Positions 1 through 12,406 of a DNA stretch of 64,000 nucleotides are shown here, one piece after another. A program made the position numbers and the translations under genes. Below the pieces are notes generated by a model. The model ran no database searches. It saw only the letters and a list, made by a program, of their open reading frames with translations, and was not told where the DNA came from. Source of the stretch: Letharia columbiana (Eukaryota > Ascomycota > Lecanoromycetes > Lecanorales > Parmeliaceae); assembly GCF_014066305.1 (NCBI RefSeq), contig NW_023501084.1, forward strand, positions 1-64,000, given 5' to 3'. Position 1 is the first letter of the stretch; each line of letters opens with the position of its first letter.

Positions 1-2322
1 TCATCACCCATATCAAGCAGACCATACAAATATACGCCGGTACAATTTGATGGTAGACTGCTCTTCTTTCTGGTACAAACGTTCGTGAAGGTGAACAACA
101 ATGGAGAGATCATGTATCTCCGTGCAACAAGCGCTCTCAGGCGGCTTCCAGATACTCCACCCTCTAAGCTGCTACGTGGTCCACTTGCCGGACACGCCTC
201 GTAGGAAAACATCTGAACACGATTTTGGATTTTGGAAGAACTGGCCTGAGAAACATGAATGCATCTTTTTTTTTATTCACAATTCTCTCAAAGCGTAGTA
301 CTATTGAAACTCACATGATTGAGTGCAGCATTTGTTTCCCTTCTTCTCTGATCGTACAAAACAAACATAGATCTTCAGCGCTCACTAGGTAGAGTGATTC
401 CAAGTACATGTACTGCTGTGGGTCACAAGCCACACGAGTTCCTGACAGAAGAACGCTTTCGGTCTGGAGGATTGGCCAACGAACGTCTTCATCTCATGAG
501 TACCGAAAATGCGACCAAGTCAAATTTGCACTAGAGCACATGCAGAAAGCCTTCGCCGCTCAAGCCCAGAAGGTGCCATAGCTACACTTGAGCAACCAGC
601 CCTAGTCCCGATTACCTCGTTACACAAGACTGGAGTGTGTTCCGTCCAGGATCTGTCTCCTCGGACCAACGTTTCCACGGCTCTGACTTCGTCCGAGTCT
701 TCAAAACCAGGGATGGAACCCTGCATTCTCACGCTTCGCTAGAATTCAAACCTCCCCGGCCCAGACAGTTATGTTTTGTGTCAAAGGCTTACTTTCGTTG
801 GGCTATGCATGCAAGAAATTCTACCTCAGCTCTACCATCGTCGTGAAGGACATACTTCCCAATCAATGTGCGGCCGGGTATAATGGCGTAGAGGGGACGA
901 GGGAAGCGGCTTGCCTTTCCCTGTATGCTTGGGAGGGATCAGCGACGCTCGAAATCGAAGCTCGTCTGCGGTAGCTGCATCAAAGTCTGAGCTATCTCCT
1001 TCCTTTCTATCGCTGCCGTCCGCGACGGACCCTCAGAGCGTCAATGTCGTGGTCACGAAGGAAGATTGTGGATCTGCCCCAACAAGGTGTAGGACAACTC
1101 GCCGGTTCAGGCTTTACCGTGAGTGACAGACCCTGACCGATTCCTGACCCTGGCTACTTCTGGTCTTGGAAGCAACGGTCACGTGTCGTCCACTTCTCGC
1201 TGTCAACGTCGGATCAAGCATTTCCAGATTCGTTGTCGCTAATGCCTTGAGACCCCTCAATCTTGACGTTGGCCCACACATCAAGCTCAACGACCCCGTT
1301 GTGCTCCATCGTTTTCCCGAGGATTCCCAGTTGTCTCAAGCTATCTGCAACTGCAAAGGATGCAGGTCGCCAATCCAGACAAGTGAGTGCGTTGTTTGCA
1401 ATGCCAGGTCCAGATACGAGCTTGCACAGCCGTTGAATGAATGGAAAGAAAGTTCTCAAAGTAGTAGTCCGGCGATATCTGGATGATTCCCCGGACATCA
1501 ACGGCCCCAATTGGCCCTTTCATTTATCATTACCACGCGAGTTTGCGGACTCGGAACGTGCGCGGCACAATTGTCCTACGGATCCTTCGATCCAAGAGAC
1601 GCGGTTCAGTGTCCAATCGAGACCATGGAGGACAGCTGATGGAACAGGCTGGGCTTATCGACGGATCATTTTTTGGGCATAGCGTACACGTCAATTCTGT
1701 GTAGAGTAGATAGAGCAGTCCCAGTCCCAGTCCAGTCCAGATTAAAATATCACACCTGTCTTATTCCCCCGACGGTGCTGACGATCCGTCTCATCCCATG
1801 AACCGACCAGCCACCCATCACCACATATCGCGACCACGTTTCGCCCCCACAGGAGCAGTTATCAGCACGGTAGCAGTCAAGAACTCCCCTGTTACATTGT
1901 AGAACTTCACGGAGGCGACATGCGAGGCGTGAAAGTGGAAGAGGAAGAGAGATGATCGTCAGTGCCGTTTCCGATGCGAAACCTTTCTTCTGTACATCGT
2001 GACGGCTGTGGGTTTTCAAGGTGGCACTATGGAGGGAGGTGTGTGGTTATGATCGAGTCTTTCAAGCGACTCCTGTGACACTCTTTCCACTGTCGACGCA
2101 AGGGGATAGAAATAAAGGCAGGAGTATTCATTTTCCGATGGATCTGCGTGTTGCGAAACAACACTGTAGGAGGCTTCTACTTGCATGAGGAAGAAGCGTT
2201 GTAGCTGCAGGTCGTATGTAACATGATAATGTACATATCCACATAGTGCCCACAAATATATACACCCACCGTGTTCCACTCGTTCAGATGCTAGCAAGTC
2301 CAAATCTCAATCCCAATGCTAC
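1..2322. other. Left-edge stretch without a supportable gene
   Basis: Many short overlapping ORFs occur on both strands, none above about 106 codons, with no recognisable family, no signal peptide and no exon chain I could join. Base composition is ordinary, not AT-rich. The last few hundred bases should hold the 3' UTR of the recyclin gene that ends at 2323 on the minus strand. Confidence 0.5.
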
Positions 2323-5225
2323 TCACATTACCATGCAGCCGATACCATACATTGCTCTCTCCACTTTGCTCTTGATCTGATACCAGTCCGCTCGCCTTTC
2401 CGCGAACTGATAAACTTCCTCTGCGCGAAAAATCCCATGGAAACGGTCCCCGTCTGCAATGATGGTCGCAAGCTCCTTCGCATCAGCGGGATCGACTAGA
2501 TATATCTGGGAGAGCTCGCGAAGCGCCTTGAAAAATTGAAGTAGGTCCTCATTCTTGAGTGTTTGTATGTACGTGAAGTAGAGGTTCATGTCACTGGGAA
2601 ATGGTCAGCACCAAAACCTGATCGGTAAAAGAGTTCAAGCACCTTATCAATTTGAGTGAGCCGTTAACGCTGATACGCTGTCTCTTTAGATGTTTGCACA
2701 ATGCTGCAAAGAGCCTCATTCCAACTTCCTGGTTGAAAACATCAAGCATATTCTTGTCCGTGCTGCCGACCAGCATCCTCGTGTGGGACGAAACAGTTTC
2801 GATGACTTGTATTGCTGCCTGACTCGGACCAATATCCATAACGTCAGGATCGCCTCCGCTTGCAGCACCTGGGTTGAAATCCTGAGGTTTCTGGCTAGTA
2901 GCGTTCAAGTATTCTACTTCTGCCATCAATACCTCGATACCCTTGTTGAGCCCAGCGGCCACACGTTCGTCAAGTATTTGCTCGAAGCGTTTCTTCTCCT
3001 TGACAGCAGGGTTGAGGAAGTCATTGCGGTCAGAGAGCTTGGTTGTGATAAGTTCCTGTTCGTAGAAAACGTCCAACATCTGTTGAATCAGATCTCCCAC
3101 ATTAACAAGCTCCAGAAAAGTGACCAGTGGCGTGACGCCGGACCCCTGTTGCTCGTCGACCTCTTTAGGTTTATATTTTGATAGATGATCCACTGCCTGG
3201 TCGAACCCAGCTTTGATGTGGCGCGTGCCCAAGGTCTGCAGTAGCGAGATAAACACGAGCTCACACTGTAGACGGGCATCGCTAGCGATATGCCCACCAA
3301 CTTTGACAAAGACAGCGGCTCGTTCGATGCTTGACTTCGCAGTATGAACAAGGTTCAAAGCTACTTCAATACTGAAAAGAGAGCGAATCCCTTCCAGCCT
3401 GGAGTTCATGATTGCGGCTTTGGCAGCCAATTCCGTTGTAGGTGGCTCTGGCAATTCCGTTGTAGGTCTGTTGACGCTCAAAGTAGTGCCATTGATGACG
3501 CCTGGACTTGACGGTCTTGTAGAAGTCTGAGATCCGGAGACTTCTGTGGTTGCCAGGGCTTCTCCATTCACCAGGGCTTTTGCAGTGGCCGGCTTGCCAC
3601 CGAATGGTGATGACATTGGGAAGGTGGGCAGCACATTAACAGGCATCATGACGACCTTCTTGAAAGAGGTCAAAAAATCCCTTTTGTCAGCTTGGCGATT
3701 GACATTGGACATAAACATTGATTGCATAGATGCATCTTGTTCAGAAAGCTGTTTTTCCCAGTTGTTGACTTCCGCAGAGGACTTCTTCTTGAAAAATTCC
3801 AATTCTTCTTTCAGGTAGAGATCGATGTGAGGTTCGAAGATAGTAGCAATGACCTCGTCCAGGGTCTCGTAGAAATCGTCTCCAGAGGCAGATGTTGGCC
3901 GCAAAGACCTGGTCATCTCCAGAAACTGGTCGCAAGTAGCGGATACGGCTCTCAAATAAGACTCAATATTCGTGCGGTGTGCTTCATCATACAGGGTGGT
4001 CAGATAATCGGAGATAACCGCTTTACCAACTCGTTGCACAAAGGGTACAATGGCATTGACAGAAGTGGGAAAGATCTGGTCGATGATGCCGACCTGCTCA
4101 TTGAAAGCCGTTGATACGTTACTGAAGAAATTGTACGACTCCTCCGTCGAGAAGCTGCCAGGGCCTTTTCGGTTCAGGCAATCCAGGGCATTCCCTAACC
4201 TGTACCTTGAGCCAATGATTGAGCTTTTTGAGATAAAGAGCTCTACCCCCGAATGGCCACCATTAAGATAGGCCAGCACATGTGCATACTTTCTCATCTT
4301 CCCAGCGACATCTCCAGCGTCCAAAGCTTGCTCAAACTCCTTGGAGACTGCCATCTCGAAGGCTCCGACCAAAGCATCGAATTTCTCCTTCCTTTTCTGC
4401 CATCCTTCAGACATGTCACTGTTAGAGAATTTGCTGATGTTGAAGAGCATCCGGGCTTGCTGAGTTGGGTCTCGGTAGGTGCGGAAGACTGTAGCATGCG
4501 TGTGATTCTCGCAGCGTATGGCGTCTAGATAGAAAGGGGCCAGAGCTCCATAGACTTTGCCGTATTCTTGCCGTGCGAAACCCCGGAGTGAATAGACATG
4601 AGCAAAGATATCTATCCGTGACGCAGTATCTTGCGATTTGTAGGCTGCGGGCCTTCCTCGAGGAGAGGTTTCAATCGCATCGAATCCGTCTTCAATGGGT
4701 GGCGCTACTTTCAATGGGCCACCATTCGTCTTCCCTTCGTGTTCTGCAGCTTCTATCGCAGCGTCGAAAAGGGTAACACTGGGTCGCTCTGGGTTATCGG
4801 ATCCGTTCGTTCCATTTGCTGTACCATTGACCCCAATTCCAGCACGTTTGGCTTCCTCTTCGTGTATGCTCTGCAGCGTCTCAGATCTCTTACGTCTTGC
4901 GGCCTCTGCGCTCTTTCTGGCTTCATTCTCGTCCCAGCATCCCATTAGCTGTAGTCTTTGCACCCATCTCGTGTCATCGTAGACCATCTCCCGCATCCGT
5001 TTCGACACGCGAGCAAATCGCAGTTGGCCTGGGACTGGTAGGTAATCGAGAATGGTGGACAGGATCTCTAGCAACAGTCAAAAAACAATTTCAAGCATAA
5101 CGATTAGCTACAATACCTGCTGGAAATACTGGCTTTGAGCTGACAATCTGAGCCTCCCGCAAAGGAGCCAATATTGACTGCCTTGAGATGCCACCCTTCA
5201 CGTTGACCCTCTTGAAGGCGGACAT
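2323..5225 (-). CDS. RCY1: Recyclin-1: F-box and Sec10-like protein with C-terminal CaaX box
   Basis: Three exons: 5225-5117, 5067-2643 and 2593-2323 (introns of 49 and 49 bp), giving 934 aa. The first exon supplies MSAFKRVN and splices in phase into an F-box (about residues 36-80, beginning PAEILSTILDYLPV). The rest is the long helical Sec10-like region typical of recyclins. The protein ends in CMVM, a CaaX box whose final Met favours farnesylation; yeast Rcy1 also ends in a CaaX box. Known role of the family: an F-box protein acting in endosome-to-Golgi recycling of plasma-membrane proteins and polarised growth, partly through Skp1. A Ser/Pro/Thr-rich insert lies around residues 480-530. 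Start and both junctions are supported by family-like reading across the joins. No frameshift seen. Identification is strong; precise cargo in this fungus is unknown. Confidence 0.92.
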
Positions 5226-5707
5226 GATCTCTGAGTTCTAAGAACATTGGAATGTATCAGATGAAGGACTTTTGAGGTGTTTTTGTGTGGCCGCGGAAAG
5301 AGTTTGAAGTTCTACGAAGGACAATGAGTAGCGGGAAACTGCGGAGCGAGGGAACTACTCAAGAACCTCATGGAGAAAGAGCGATTCAAAATCTTGCTTT
5401 GTTTGCAGATATTTATACGAATGACAGGAAGTAGAATGACTTGGATATGTACATTAATTGAAATATCAGCAAGCATAGCTGCTCAACTTTCATAAGCACG
5501 CGAAAGTCTGCTGCTGAGACGTCTTAGCTTTATACGAGTAGGTAATTATAGTAACGTTAAGGCAGCTCTCCTCAATTCACGATGCCCAGAACGCCAGGCC
5601 CATGCCACAATGCAAAAATCCCCTGTAAAGAGACCACCCAACACCTCCCATGTGACGTCCTCGTAACACATATGCTCAAAAACCCCCAAACCCCGATCGA
5701 ACAGCCA
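5226..5707. other. Intergenic region upstream of RCY1 and downstream of CSI2
   Basis: About 480 bp lies between the RCY1 start and the stop codon of the next minus-strand gene. It should hold the RCY1 promoter and the 3' UTR of the CSI2-like gene. No other feature is visible. Confidence 0.5.
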
Positions 5708-6724
5708 TTAGAACCTTCTTCCTCTACCGTGCTCTTCTGGCGGCGGGGTTCCCGGAGGATGATTCTCGAAAAGGTCTTCCAGGTATGCGCTTGGTGCACG
5801 GCCCTGGGGTGCTGCGGATAAATTGAGGCTGCTGTTGCTGGCATGTATCGTCAACCCTGCACTACTGAGTCTTGCAAGCGTCGAGTCTGCGCCTCTGCTT
5901 GGTGGCGAACTGGGGGACCCGGGTGGACTTGGCCCAGTCGACCTTGCTCTTGAGTATCGATGATTCTGAGGTGCAAGATTTGAAAGCCCGATTCCTCCAC
6001 CCCCAACCTGCGTCATTCCAGATCCACCACCAGGCGCAGAATTGGCAGCAGCATAATACCCAGCAGGAAGATAACTAGACCCTCGGTTACCTGGGGTCTG
6101 CATGCCAGTACCTGCCGTAGGCGAGAAGAAAAGGCTTCCGTGAGCTGAAGAAGGTGTCTTTCCCCCTCCTTTCCCGCTTGCCGCTAGATGGTCGAGACTC
6201 AACGTAGACCCAGGTCCTGGACTAAAGTACGGGCCAGTTGACTTGCCATTGTTTGCTCTTGGATCTCCCACACGCGAGTATTTGGACGATTGTGCGATCG
6301 CAGCCCTTTGAACGGATCGGTGTAATGACCAGGCAACAAGGCCACGCCAAGCAAGGACAAGTACGCCAATGAAGCCGAGAGCAGCACCGACGCATATGAA
6401 TACGGTTCCATCCGGGAGAGACGACTTTTGCATGAAAGGCGCGTCAGCAGTTGGTGGTACTGTGGGAGCCGGGTAGTTGTCCTGGGCTAGCTTCGGCAGA
6501 CCCGTTAGAGCCGCTGCGTCGGTTGAGGACGCACTGGCCGAAGAGCTAGTAGAAGATACGGTAGAGGTTGTGGAAGATGATGCCGTAGTGGACGATGTGT
6601 CTGTCGTGGAGGAAGCGCCCGGCAGTTTGACGCCTAAGTCCTGCGCTGCCACATGGTTGACGAGAAAGACAGAGACAAAGAGGACTGATATGAAGCATGG
6701 CTGAGGCTTCCGGTGAAGCCGCAT
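5708..6724 (-). CDS. CSI2: Csi2-like single-pass membrane protein
   Basis: Single exon, 338 aa from the preferred start at 6724; an in-frame ATG at 6745 adds seven residues. Order of parts: signal peptide (about 1-28, ending NHVAA before QDLG), a Ser/Thr-rich extracellular stretch (about 35-75), a conserved segment YPAPTVPPTADAPFMQKSS, then one transmembrane helix (about FICVGAALGFIGVLVLAW) followed at once by LVAWSLHRSVQRAA, and a long Gly/Ser/Pro-rich cytoplasmic tail with YSRVGDP. The PTVPP-MQKS-TM-WSLHRSV arrangement is characteristic of the fungal Csi2 family, linked in yeast to chitin synthase III function and cell-wall synthesis at the bud neck. The tail is poorly conserved. It is divergent to FCF1. 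Family call fairly strong; wall role inferred from yeast. Confidence 0.8.
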   Translation of the reverse strand: MRLHRKPQPCFISVLFVSVFLVNHVAAQDLGVKLPGASSTTDTSSTTASSSTTSTVSSTSSSASASSTDAAALTGLPKLAQDNYPAPTVPPTADAPFMQKSSLPDGTVFICVGAALGFIGVLVLAWRGLVAWSLHRSVQRAAIAQSSKYSRVGDPRANNGKSTGPYFSPGPGSTLSLDHLAASGKGGGKTPSSAHGSLFFSPTAGTGMQTPGNRGSSYLPAGYYAAANSAPGGGSGMTQVGGGGIGLSNLAPQNHRYSRARSTGPSPPGSPSSPPSRGADSTLARLSSAGLTIHASNSSLNLSAAPQGRAPSAYLEDLFENHPPGTPPPEEHGRGRRF

Positions 6725-7319
6725 CGTTGACTCTGCCTTTCGCACAGCTGTATTTATCCAAGTCGGGCCCTTCTTTTGCTTGATATCCTATGCTTGTGCT
6801 GAATTTGCCAAATCATATAATAGCGACGGTTGCAAATTATATGATGGTCGACGAGTGAGGGCTGCGAGAAATTATTCGGGTGGTGAACGTGGAGTAGGGA
6901 GGATGAGAAGGCCGATCGAGTTGGAAGGCGGCCCCTGTTTCAATTAGGTAAGTCTTTGTCCACGTAGTGTAATGAATGCACGAATGTTGCAATATGGCTG
7001 ATACTCGTTGAGAAGCGAGTGTCGAGTTGTCGAATGGCGTACAATGAGTGTGTCCTGTATGTTGACTTAGAGAATGATTTGCATGCTTGATGCAGATGCT
7101 GGGACATGCATGTCGGAAAAAGAGCATGGGCCATAGCTGTGTTGATTCCCGGCATCTTTTTCACGCTAGCCAGCTGCAGGGCAAGTCGGGGGGCAACGGT
7201 CCGAACGAAAGCTAAAAATAGCCAATATCGAAATCTTCCAATTGTGATTCTCGTTTCTCGCTGGCCAGAGTCGCATTCTGATATTAAGAAGAACATCAAA
7301 GTAGTATCACAACCAAGTA
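6725..7319. promoter_or_regulatory. Divergent intergenic region between CSI2-like and FCF1
   Basis: A 595-bp gap separates two genes transcribed away from each other, so both promoters must lie here. No TATA box or named operator can be assigned with confidence. Confidence 0.45.
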
Positions 7320-8514
7320 ATGGGGGTAACTAAAAAAACACGCAAGTTCGCCCAGGTAAGTGATAGTTGGTGTATTAGAGGGATCCCAACTCAAACCTTC
7401 CTCCAGGTCAAAAGAATCATCGGCCAGAGAGATGCTCGTTTAAAGAAAAATCAAGACAAGGCCGTGATCGAAAGCAAGCGCAAATCCAAGGATGAGCTTG
7501 TTCGAGAGATGTCGGCCTCCAATTATTCCCTGCAGTCGTACCTCTCTAACGCCTCCCAGACCTCAAGTTTCCTCGTCTCTTTTCTTCCAATACAACACAG
7601 GTACGTATCCTGTTTTTGTACCTCTCCCCCCGGCATCGGTGTCTCGAGAGCCAAGCACATGTGCCTTGTACTACCCGACTCGAATCAGACGGAAATGCTG
7701 ACCCCGAACGTCTACGCAGCTCTCGTCCCACCATATTCCGTATGCGATCTCATTTTCCATCTTATCCTCAACTATGTCCCATCATTCAACTTCTTACTTT
7801 GATTATTTCTAGGTCCTTATTGATACAAACTTCTTATCTTTGACCGTTCAGCACAAACTCGAGATTTTGCCGACGATGTAGGGAGGCATCTAGATTCCTT
7901 TGTCCTGGGGCCACAAACATCTGACGGTTTTTACGTGGATCAGGATGGACTGTCTCTACGCCAAATGCATACCGATCATCACTGGGTGCGTCATGTAGGT
8001 TTTCCACGTTTTGAGAGTCTTTGATAATGCTCACTCTGTGTGCAGGGCAGAACTAGAAAAGCTAGGGCAAAAGTATCGTATAGCGCTGCGAATTGCAAGA
8101 GATGAGCGGTGGGAGAGATTAAAATGTGATCATAAGGGTATATATGCCGATGATTGCTTGGTGGAAAGGGTTCAGAAACACAAAAGTAAGCTGTATCTCA
8201 GAGTGTTCAGTCCTGAAGGATTTTCGAACATCAGTTGCGTGAGGCATGTTTTGCCAGCACTTGACTTTTATATCCTTGATGCAATGATATCTTTGATGCA
8301 ACGCTAACCTTCGAATTCAAGTCTATATTGTAGCCACAAATGATAGGGATCTAAAAAGAAGGATACGGAAGATACCAGGTGTACGTGTTACTAGGAGCCT
8401 TCTTTCCATTTTACGGTGCATTGTCAGATATACTGACAGCCATAGGTGCCAATTATGTCTGTCGCCAGGGGAAAATACGTGATAGAGCGATTACCCGATG
8501 CGCCGGAAAAGTAG
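7320..8514 (+). CDS. FCF1: rRNA-processing PIN-domain protein Fcf1/Utp24
   Basis: Nine exons: 7320-7355, 7407-7510, 7560-7600, 7720-7739, 7813-7877, 7944-7994, 8046-8185, 8322-8380 and 8446-8514; total 585 nt, 194 aa, close to yeast Fcf1 (189 aa). The joined reading starts MGVTKKTRKFAQVKRIIGQR, passes through LFFQYNTALVPPY, the PIN core VLIDTNFLSLTVQ, MMDCLYAKCIPI, then RIALRIARDERW, YADDCLVERV, IYIVATNDRDLKRRI, and ends RLPDAPEK. The acidic PIN residues in LIDTNF, ADDC and NDRD are kept, so nuclease activity is expected. Family role: SSU processome endonuclease in the nucleolus that cleaves pre-18S rRNA at early sites (A1/A2 in yeast). Exon 4 is only 20 nt. The donor of intron 2 (GTCGGC) is atypical but is the only join that restores the family frame; a CTCTAAC branch site precedes its acceptor. 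Confidence 0.93.
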
Positions 8515-9160
8515 AGCAATATGTGCCACCTCGGATATCGAGGGCAAAGACCCTTGCTTCGGCTTGAGTGCTGATGGAAGCATGCATTAATGCTTTCAAG
8601 CATAGCTTCATGCCAGCTGACCTCCGTTGCTTGGTATTCCAAAGACCTGTGCTTCCGCCCTCAAGTCTCCATTCTAGGATGCCACCACTGTTTCTAGAGC
8701 CAGCAACTGGTACAGGCATGAGATAATCGACTCCCGAGCATTCTAGACAATAACAAATTGCCTTGGAACCAAAGACCGAGATGACGGTCAATAAGGGTGG
8801 ATCCGGGTAATGAGCTTGAGCAGACAAATAGCTTGCTTAAGCGAGCGTAGGAATGGGGCTTTCAGTACCATATCATGCACTCATTATCTCCATATTTGGG
8901 TCGAGAAACGCGTTGGGGGAGGCTTAATATCATGAATTAGACATGCTCAGTCGACCTTTTAGAAGCTAGTGTGTAAATCAATATATTCAAAATTCTCTCA
9001 ATGATGAACTCTGATTCGCTAGTGACTGTCTGAATTTAGGGCTAGGTCTTTGTTCATGGGTTATCTTCGGTAAATCATGGGTTTCGCTGAGGATCTCAGC
9101 GTCTCCATTTCAAGGGACCTCAGACATTGTGAACATAGGTACTTCCCAGGAAACATAAAG
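8515..9160. other. Intergenic region FCF1 to cyclophilin gene
   Basis: About 650 bp without a supportable gene. It must contain the FCF1 3' UTR and the promoter of the cyclophilin gene. An in-frame ATG at 9077 would extend the downstream protein by 28 residues that do not look conserved. Confidence 0.45.
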
Positions 9161-11175
9161 ATGGAGACTGAGATCCAATCCCCAGACAATGCACACAAAC
9201 GATCGCGGGCCGATTTCGAAGACGGGAATGCAATTCCGGCCAAGCCCAACAGCGACTCAGTACAAAACGATGGTACATATATCCATAGAAGCTCTTCCTC
9301 TACTCACCTGGCTGATTTTTACATAGATAGCTCCTCTGAGGACGACTTTGGTCCGGCACTGCCTTCAACCGCACCAAAAAAGAAGCGTCGAAATCTTCCT
9401 TACGAAAAGCTATATATCTCCGCCCTCCCTACCTCTCCGCGCTACTCCAAATCTCTGATGCACAAAGACCAGCTTTCTTTCGTCACGGTTACTCCATTTA
9501 CAGACTTCTTAATTACCAGCTCGGTAGACGGAGTCGTTAAATTCTGGAAGAAGGTTGCTGTAGGAATAGAGTCGGTGAAGGAGTTCAGGGCGCATGTTGG
9601 AGAAATCAAGAGTGTCAGTGTCAGCCAGGATGGACGCAGCTTTGCTACCGCTGGAGCGGACAAGACGATCAAAATCTTCGATGTCATTACGTTTGGTATA
9701 GTCCTTGGAACCAGTGCGAAGATTGCACGCTAACACACCGCTTAGATCTGCTAGCGATTCTCCAGCTGGACTTCACACCTAGATCAATATGTTGGGTCCA
9801 TAGGCGCGGCGCCTCGCTACCCTTACTTGCTGTCTCACATGAGGCCGACCATATAATCAATATATATGATGGCAGGGGTGAATCGCAGACTTCAATACAC
9901 CGAATTACCAGTTTGCACAAAAGCTCAGTGAGAACAATTGCGTACAACAATGGCTATGACTGTGCTATCTCTGCTGATGATAATGGTATGATTGAATATT
10001 GGAGCCCCGGTGGAAACTACGAGAAACCGGACAATCTTTTCAAGTATAAAAGCTCAACGGACTTGTTCGAGTTCAAGAAAGCGAAAAGTTTGCCAACTTC
10101 CATCACCATCTCACCTTCTGGTACACAGTTTGCAACATTTTCTTTTCCTGATCGAAAGGTCAGAGTCTTTGACTTTGCTACTGGCAAGCTCTACCGCACG
10201 TATGACGAGTCACTATCAACTGTCACCGACATGCAACAAGCCGGTACGGCGTTGCAGAAGCTCGAAGATGTGGAGTTTGGCAGGCGACTAGCTGTTGAAC
10301 GGGAACTGGAAAATCCAGCATTTCAAAATAAGATCAACATAATATTCGACGAGTCAGGTAATTTCATCATCTATGGCTCTCTCCTGGGATCGAAGGTCAT
10401 CAATACCCTGACCAATCGCGTCGTCAAAGTCTACGGCAAGGATGAATCGTTCCGCCCATTGAATCTGGCTATTTACCAGGGTCAACCTCAAAAGAAAGGT
10501 GTTGTCACGGTCTCCATGGCTGCCAGCGCCAATCCTCTCCTCCAAGAAGCCGAAGAGCGAGATCCGATGCTCGTTTCCACTGGCTCAGGAAAAGTCCGCT
10601 TCTATATTTTCACCAACGAGACCGATATCAGCAAGTCTTCTCGCGACGTTCAAAATGAAAAGCCCAGGAATCTCAATTCTCGCCAACAAGTCGAAGCCAA
10701 GCCTGCGGAGAGTGGTACCGCAGCCATTCTACATACAACATATGGCGACATCCACATCCGTCTTTTTCCCGAAGCTGCCCCCAAAGCTGTGGAGAACTTC
10801 GTCACTCATAGCAAGAACGGCTACTACAACAATACAATATTCCACCGCGTGATCCGGAAATTCATGATCCAGTGTGGCGATCCGCTAGGTGATGGGACTG
10901 GTGGTGAAAGCATCTGGGGCACGGAATTTGCGGATGAATTTTCTGCGCTCAAACACGACAAAGCTTACACGGTTAGCATGGCAAATGCAGGGCCAAATAC
11001 GAATGGCAGCCAATTTTTCATCACGACAGAAAGGACACCTTGGTTGGACAGGAAGCACACAATCTTTGGGAGAGCGGTGCAAGGGCTCGATGTGGTGCAT
11101 CGGATCGAGAATGCCAGAGTCTACAAGGAGAAACCGGAGGAAGATATCAAGATCGTCAGCATTGATGTTGCTTAA
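9161..11175 (+). CDS. WD40-repeat cyclophilin, PPWD1 type (peptidyl-prolyl isomerase)
   Basis: Two exons, 9161-9695 and 9746-11175 (50-bp intron), 654 aa, close to human PPWD1 (646 aa). The preferred start [10 protein letters not shown] is followed by a charged region with a basic KKKRR stretch (possible nuclear signal), then WD40 repeats (about residues 95-340) with motifs such as [11 protein letters not shown] and [11 protein letters not shown], a linker, and a C-terminal cyclophilin domain (about 500-654). Catalytic features are intact: [26 protein letters not shown] and the Trp of [12 protein letters not shown]. Cyclophilins isomerise X-Pro bonds; PPWD1 proteins associate with late spliceosomes in the nucleus. 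The joined segment between the WD repeats ([10 protein letters not shown] through SLHKSSVRT) confirms the splice. An upstream in-frame ATG at 9077 is possible but less likely. Confidence 0.92.
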
Positions 11176-12406
11176 AGCGGGACATTGATACCGAGGAGTT
11201 GAGATGTTCATCTCTGAGGCCTAGCTAGCCTCACAACGCTAGAGTGGGCTTTTGCCCATCTGCCCTAGATTGCCAGGGGCATTTCTCCATTTCTGTTTGG
11301 TTACGATGATTCAAAGGCAAGGGCTCTTTTTCCAGAAACAAAAGGTTTGAGGTCAATTTTCGGTTTTCAAGGGAGCTGGTCGTCATAGCTTTACGGCGAG
11401 TATATTGTTGTTGGCAGTCTGGACTCAGGGGTCATATGAGTTCTCGGCTGAAGCGTGCATGCCCGGCATCTCTGGCGAATCATGCCAATGCTTGTTCCAA
11501 TTGGGGAATACAGAGTGGAACAGCTCTCGTGGAATTCTTTGATGCTCCCTTTGTTTTTTTCTGCACTTGAAGGCGTACCTCCACTTGATCAGGCTTCAAG
11601 GACCGACCGTACGCATCAATCCGCAGTCTGATGCATTTCGTTGCAGGCTCCTGACGCGGTTTTTCGCCGAATAACCTCGCATACTGCAAGTTCTAATTCA
11701 CTATTGCAGCCGTCTTCACACCGAACAAATTCCGCTTTGAGCTGTCCGAGAGAGATCTCAGCGACGTTGAGATGCCCACGACTTCAGTCTATCCCATAAA
11801 ATGGAGTCACAGGGTATCAGGGTTTTCGTCAGGTGAGAAGTAGGAGGCGAGCCTTGCAATCGGACCGCAAGTCAAGGTCTGGACTCTGGAGCGCCTACTA
11901 AATCGTAGTGGCTTCATATCGGTCTATATCTGAAGGCCCATGCGACGATTTGGCCCAAGCTGGCGGTAGCCGTTCGCTGATAAGCAGCCTCACACGCGAC
12001 TGCCGCTTTCAGTTACTGATTCTTAGGGTGGCTGCGGAAAGACAGTTGTTATGAAGCATCATAGCATGTCTACGCTGTACTTCGAAGCAGAGACTTTGGC
12101 ATTGTTAAACTTCATAAAATCATGCTGTATGTCACTACGAACAAAGCTGTCTCTCGAATTTGCCGGCAAGGAAGGCGCCTACCTATCTTGGGGATCGAGC
12201 GCCTTTCTTCCAAGACCATCTTCCGCCTCTCGCGAGATGCGTCATGGTCTGATATTGTACGCTTTGTACCTGCAGAAAGACCCTGAGGCTAAGACCCATG
12301 AGACTTGTTTGATAACCGCACTGCCCGTGCGTTTTACTAATGCACCCCATTTCCACTTTTTTTCAGGTGCAGTCTTTGATGAGCACCCATCTGTCCCAAC
12401 TTAGTC
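11176..12406. other. Intergenic region without a supportable gene
   Basis: About 1.2 kb containing only short, family-free ORFs. It holds the 3' end of the cyclophilin transcript and the promoter of the following secreted-protein gene. Confidence 0.45.

Noticed and set aside
1166..1686. Overlapping 60-106-codon ORFs on both strands near the left edge
   Set aside because: No family, no signal peptide and no splice chain; equal openness of both strands argues for chance.
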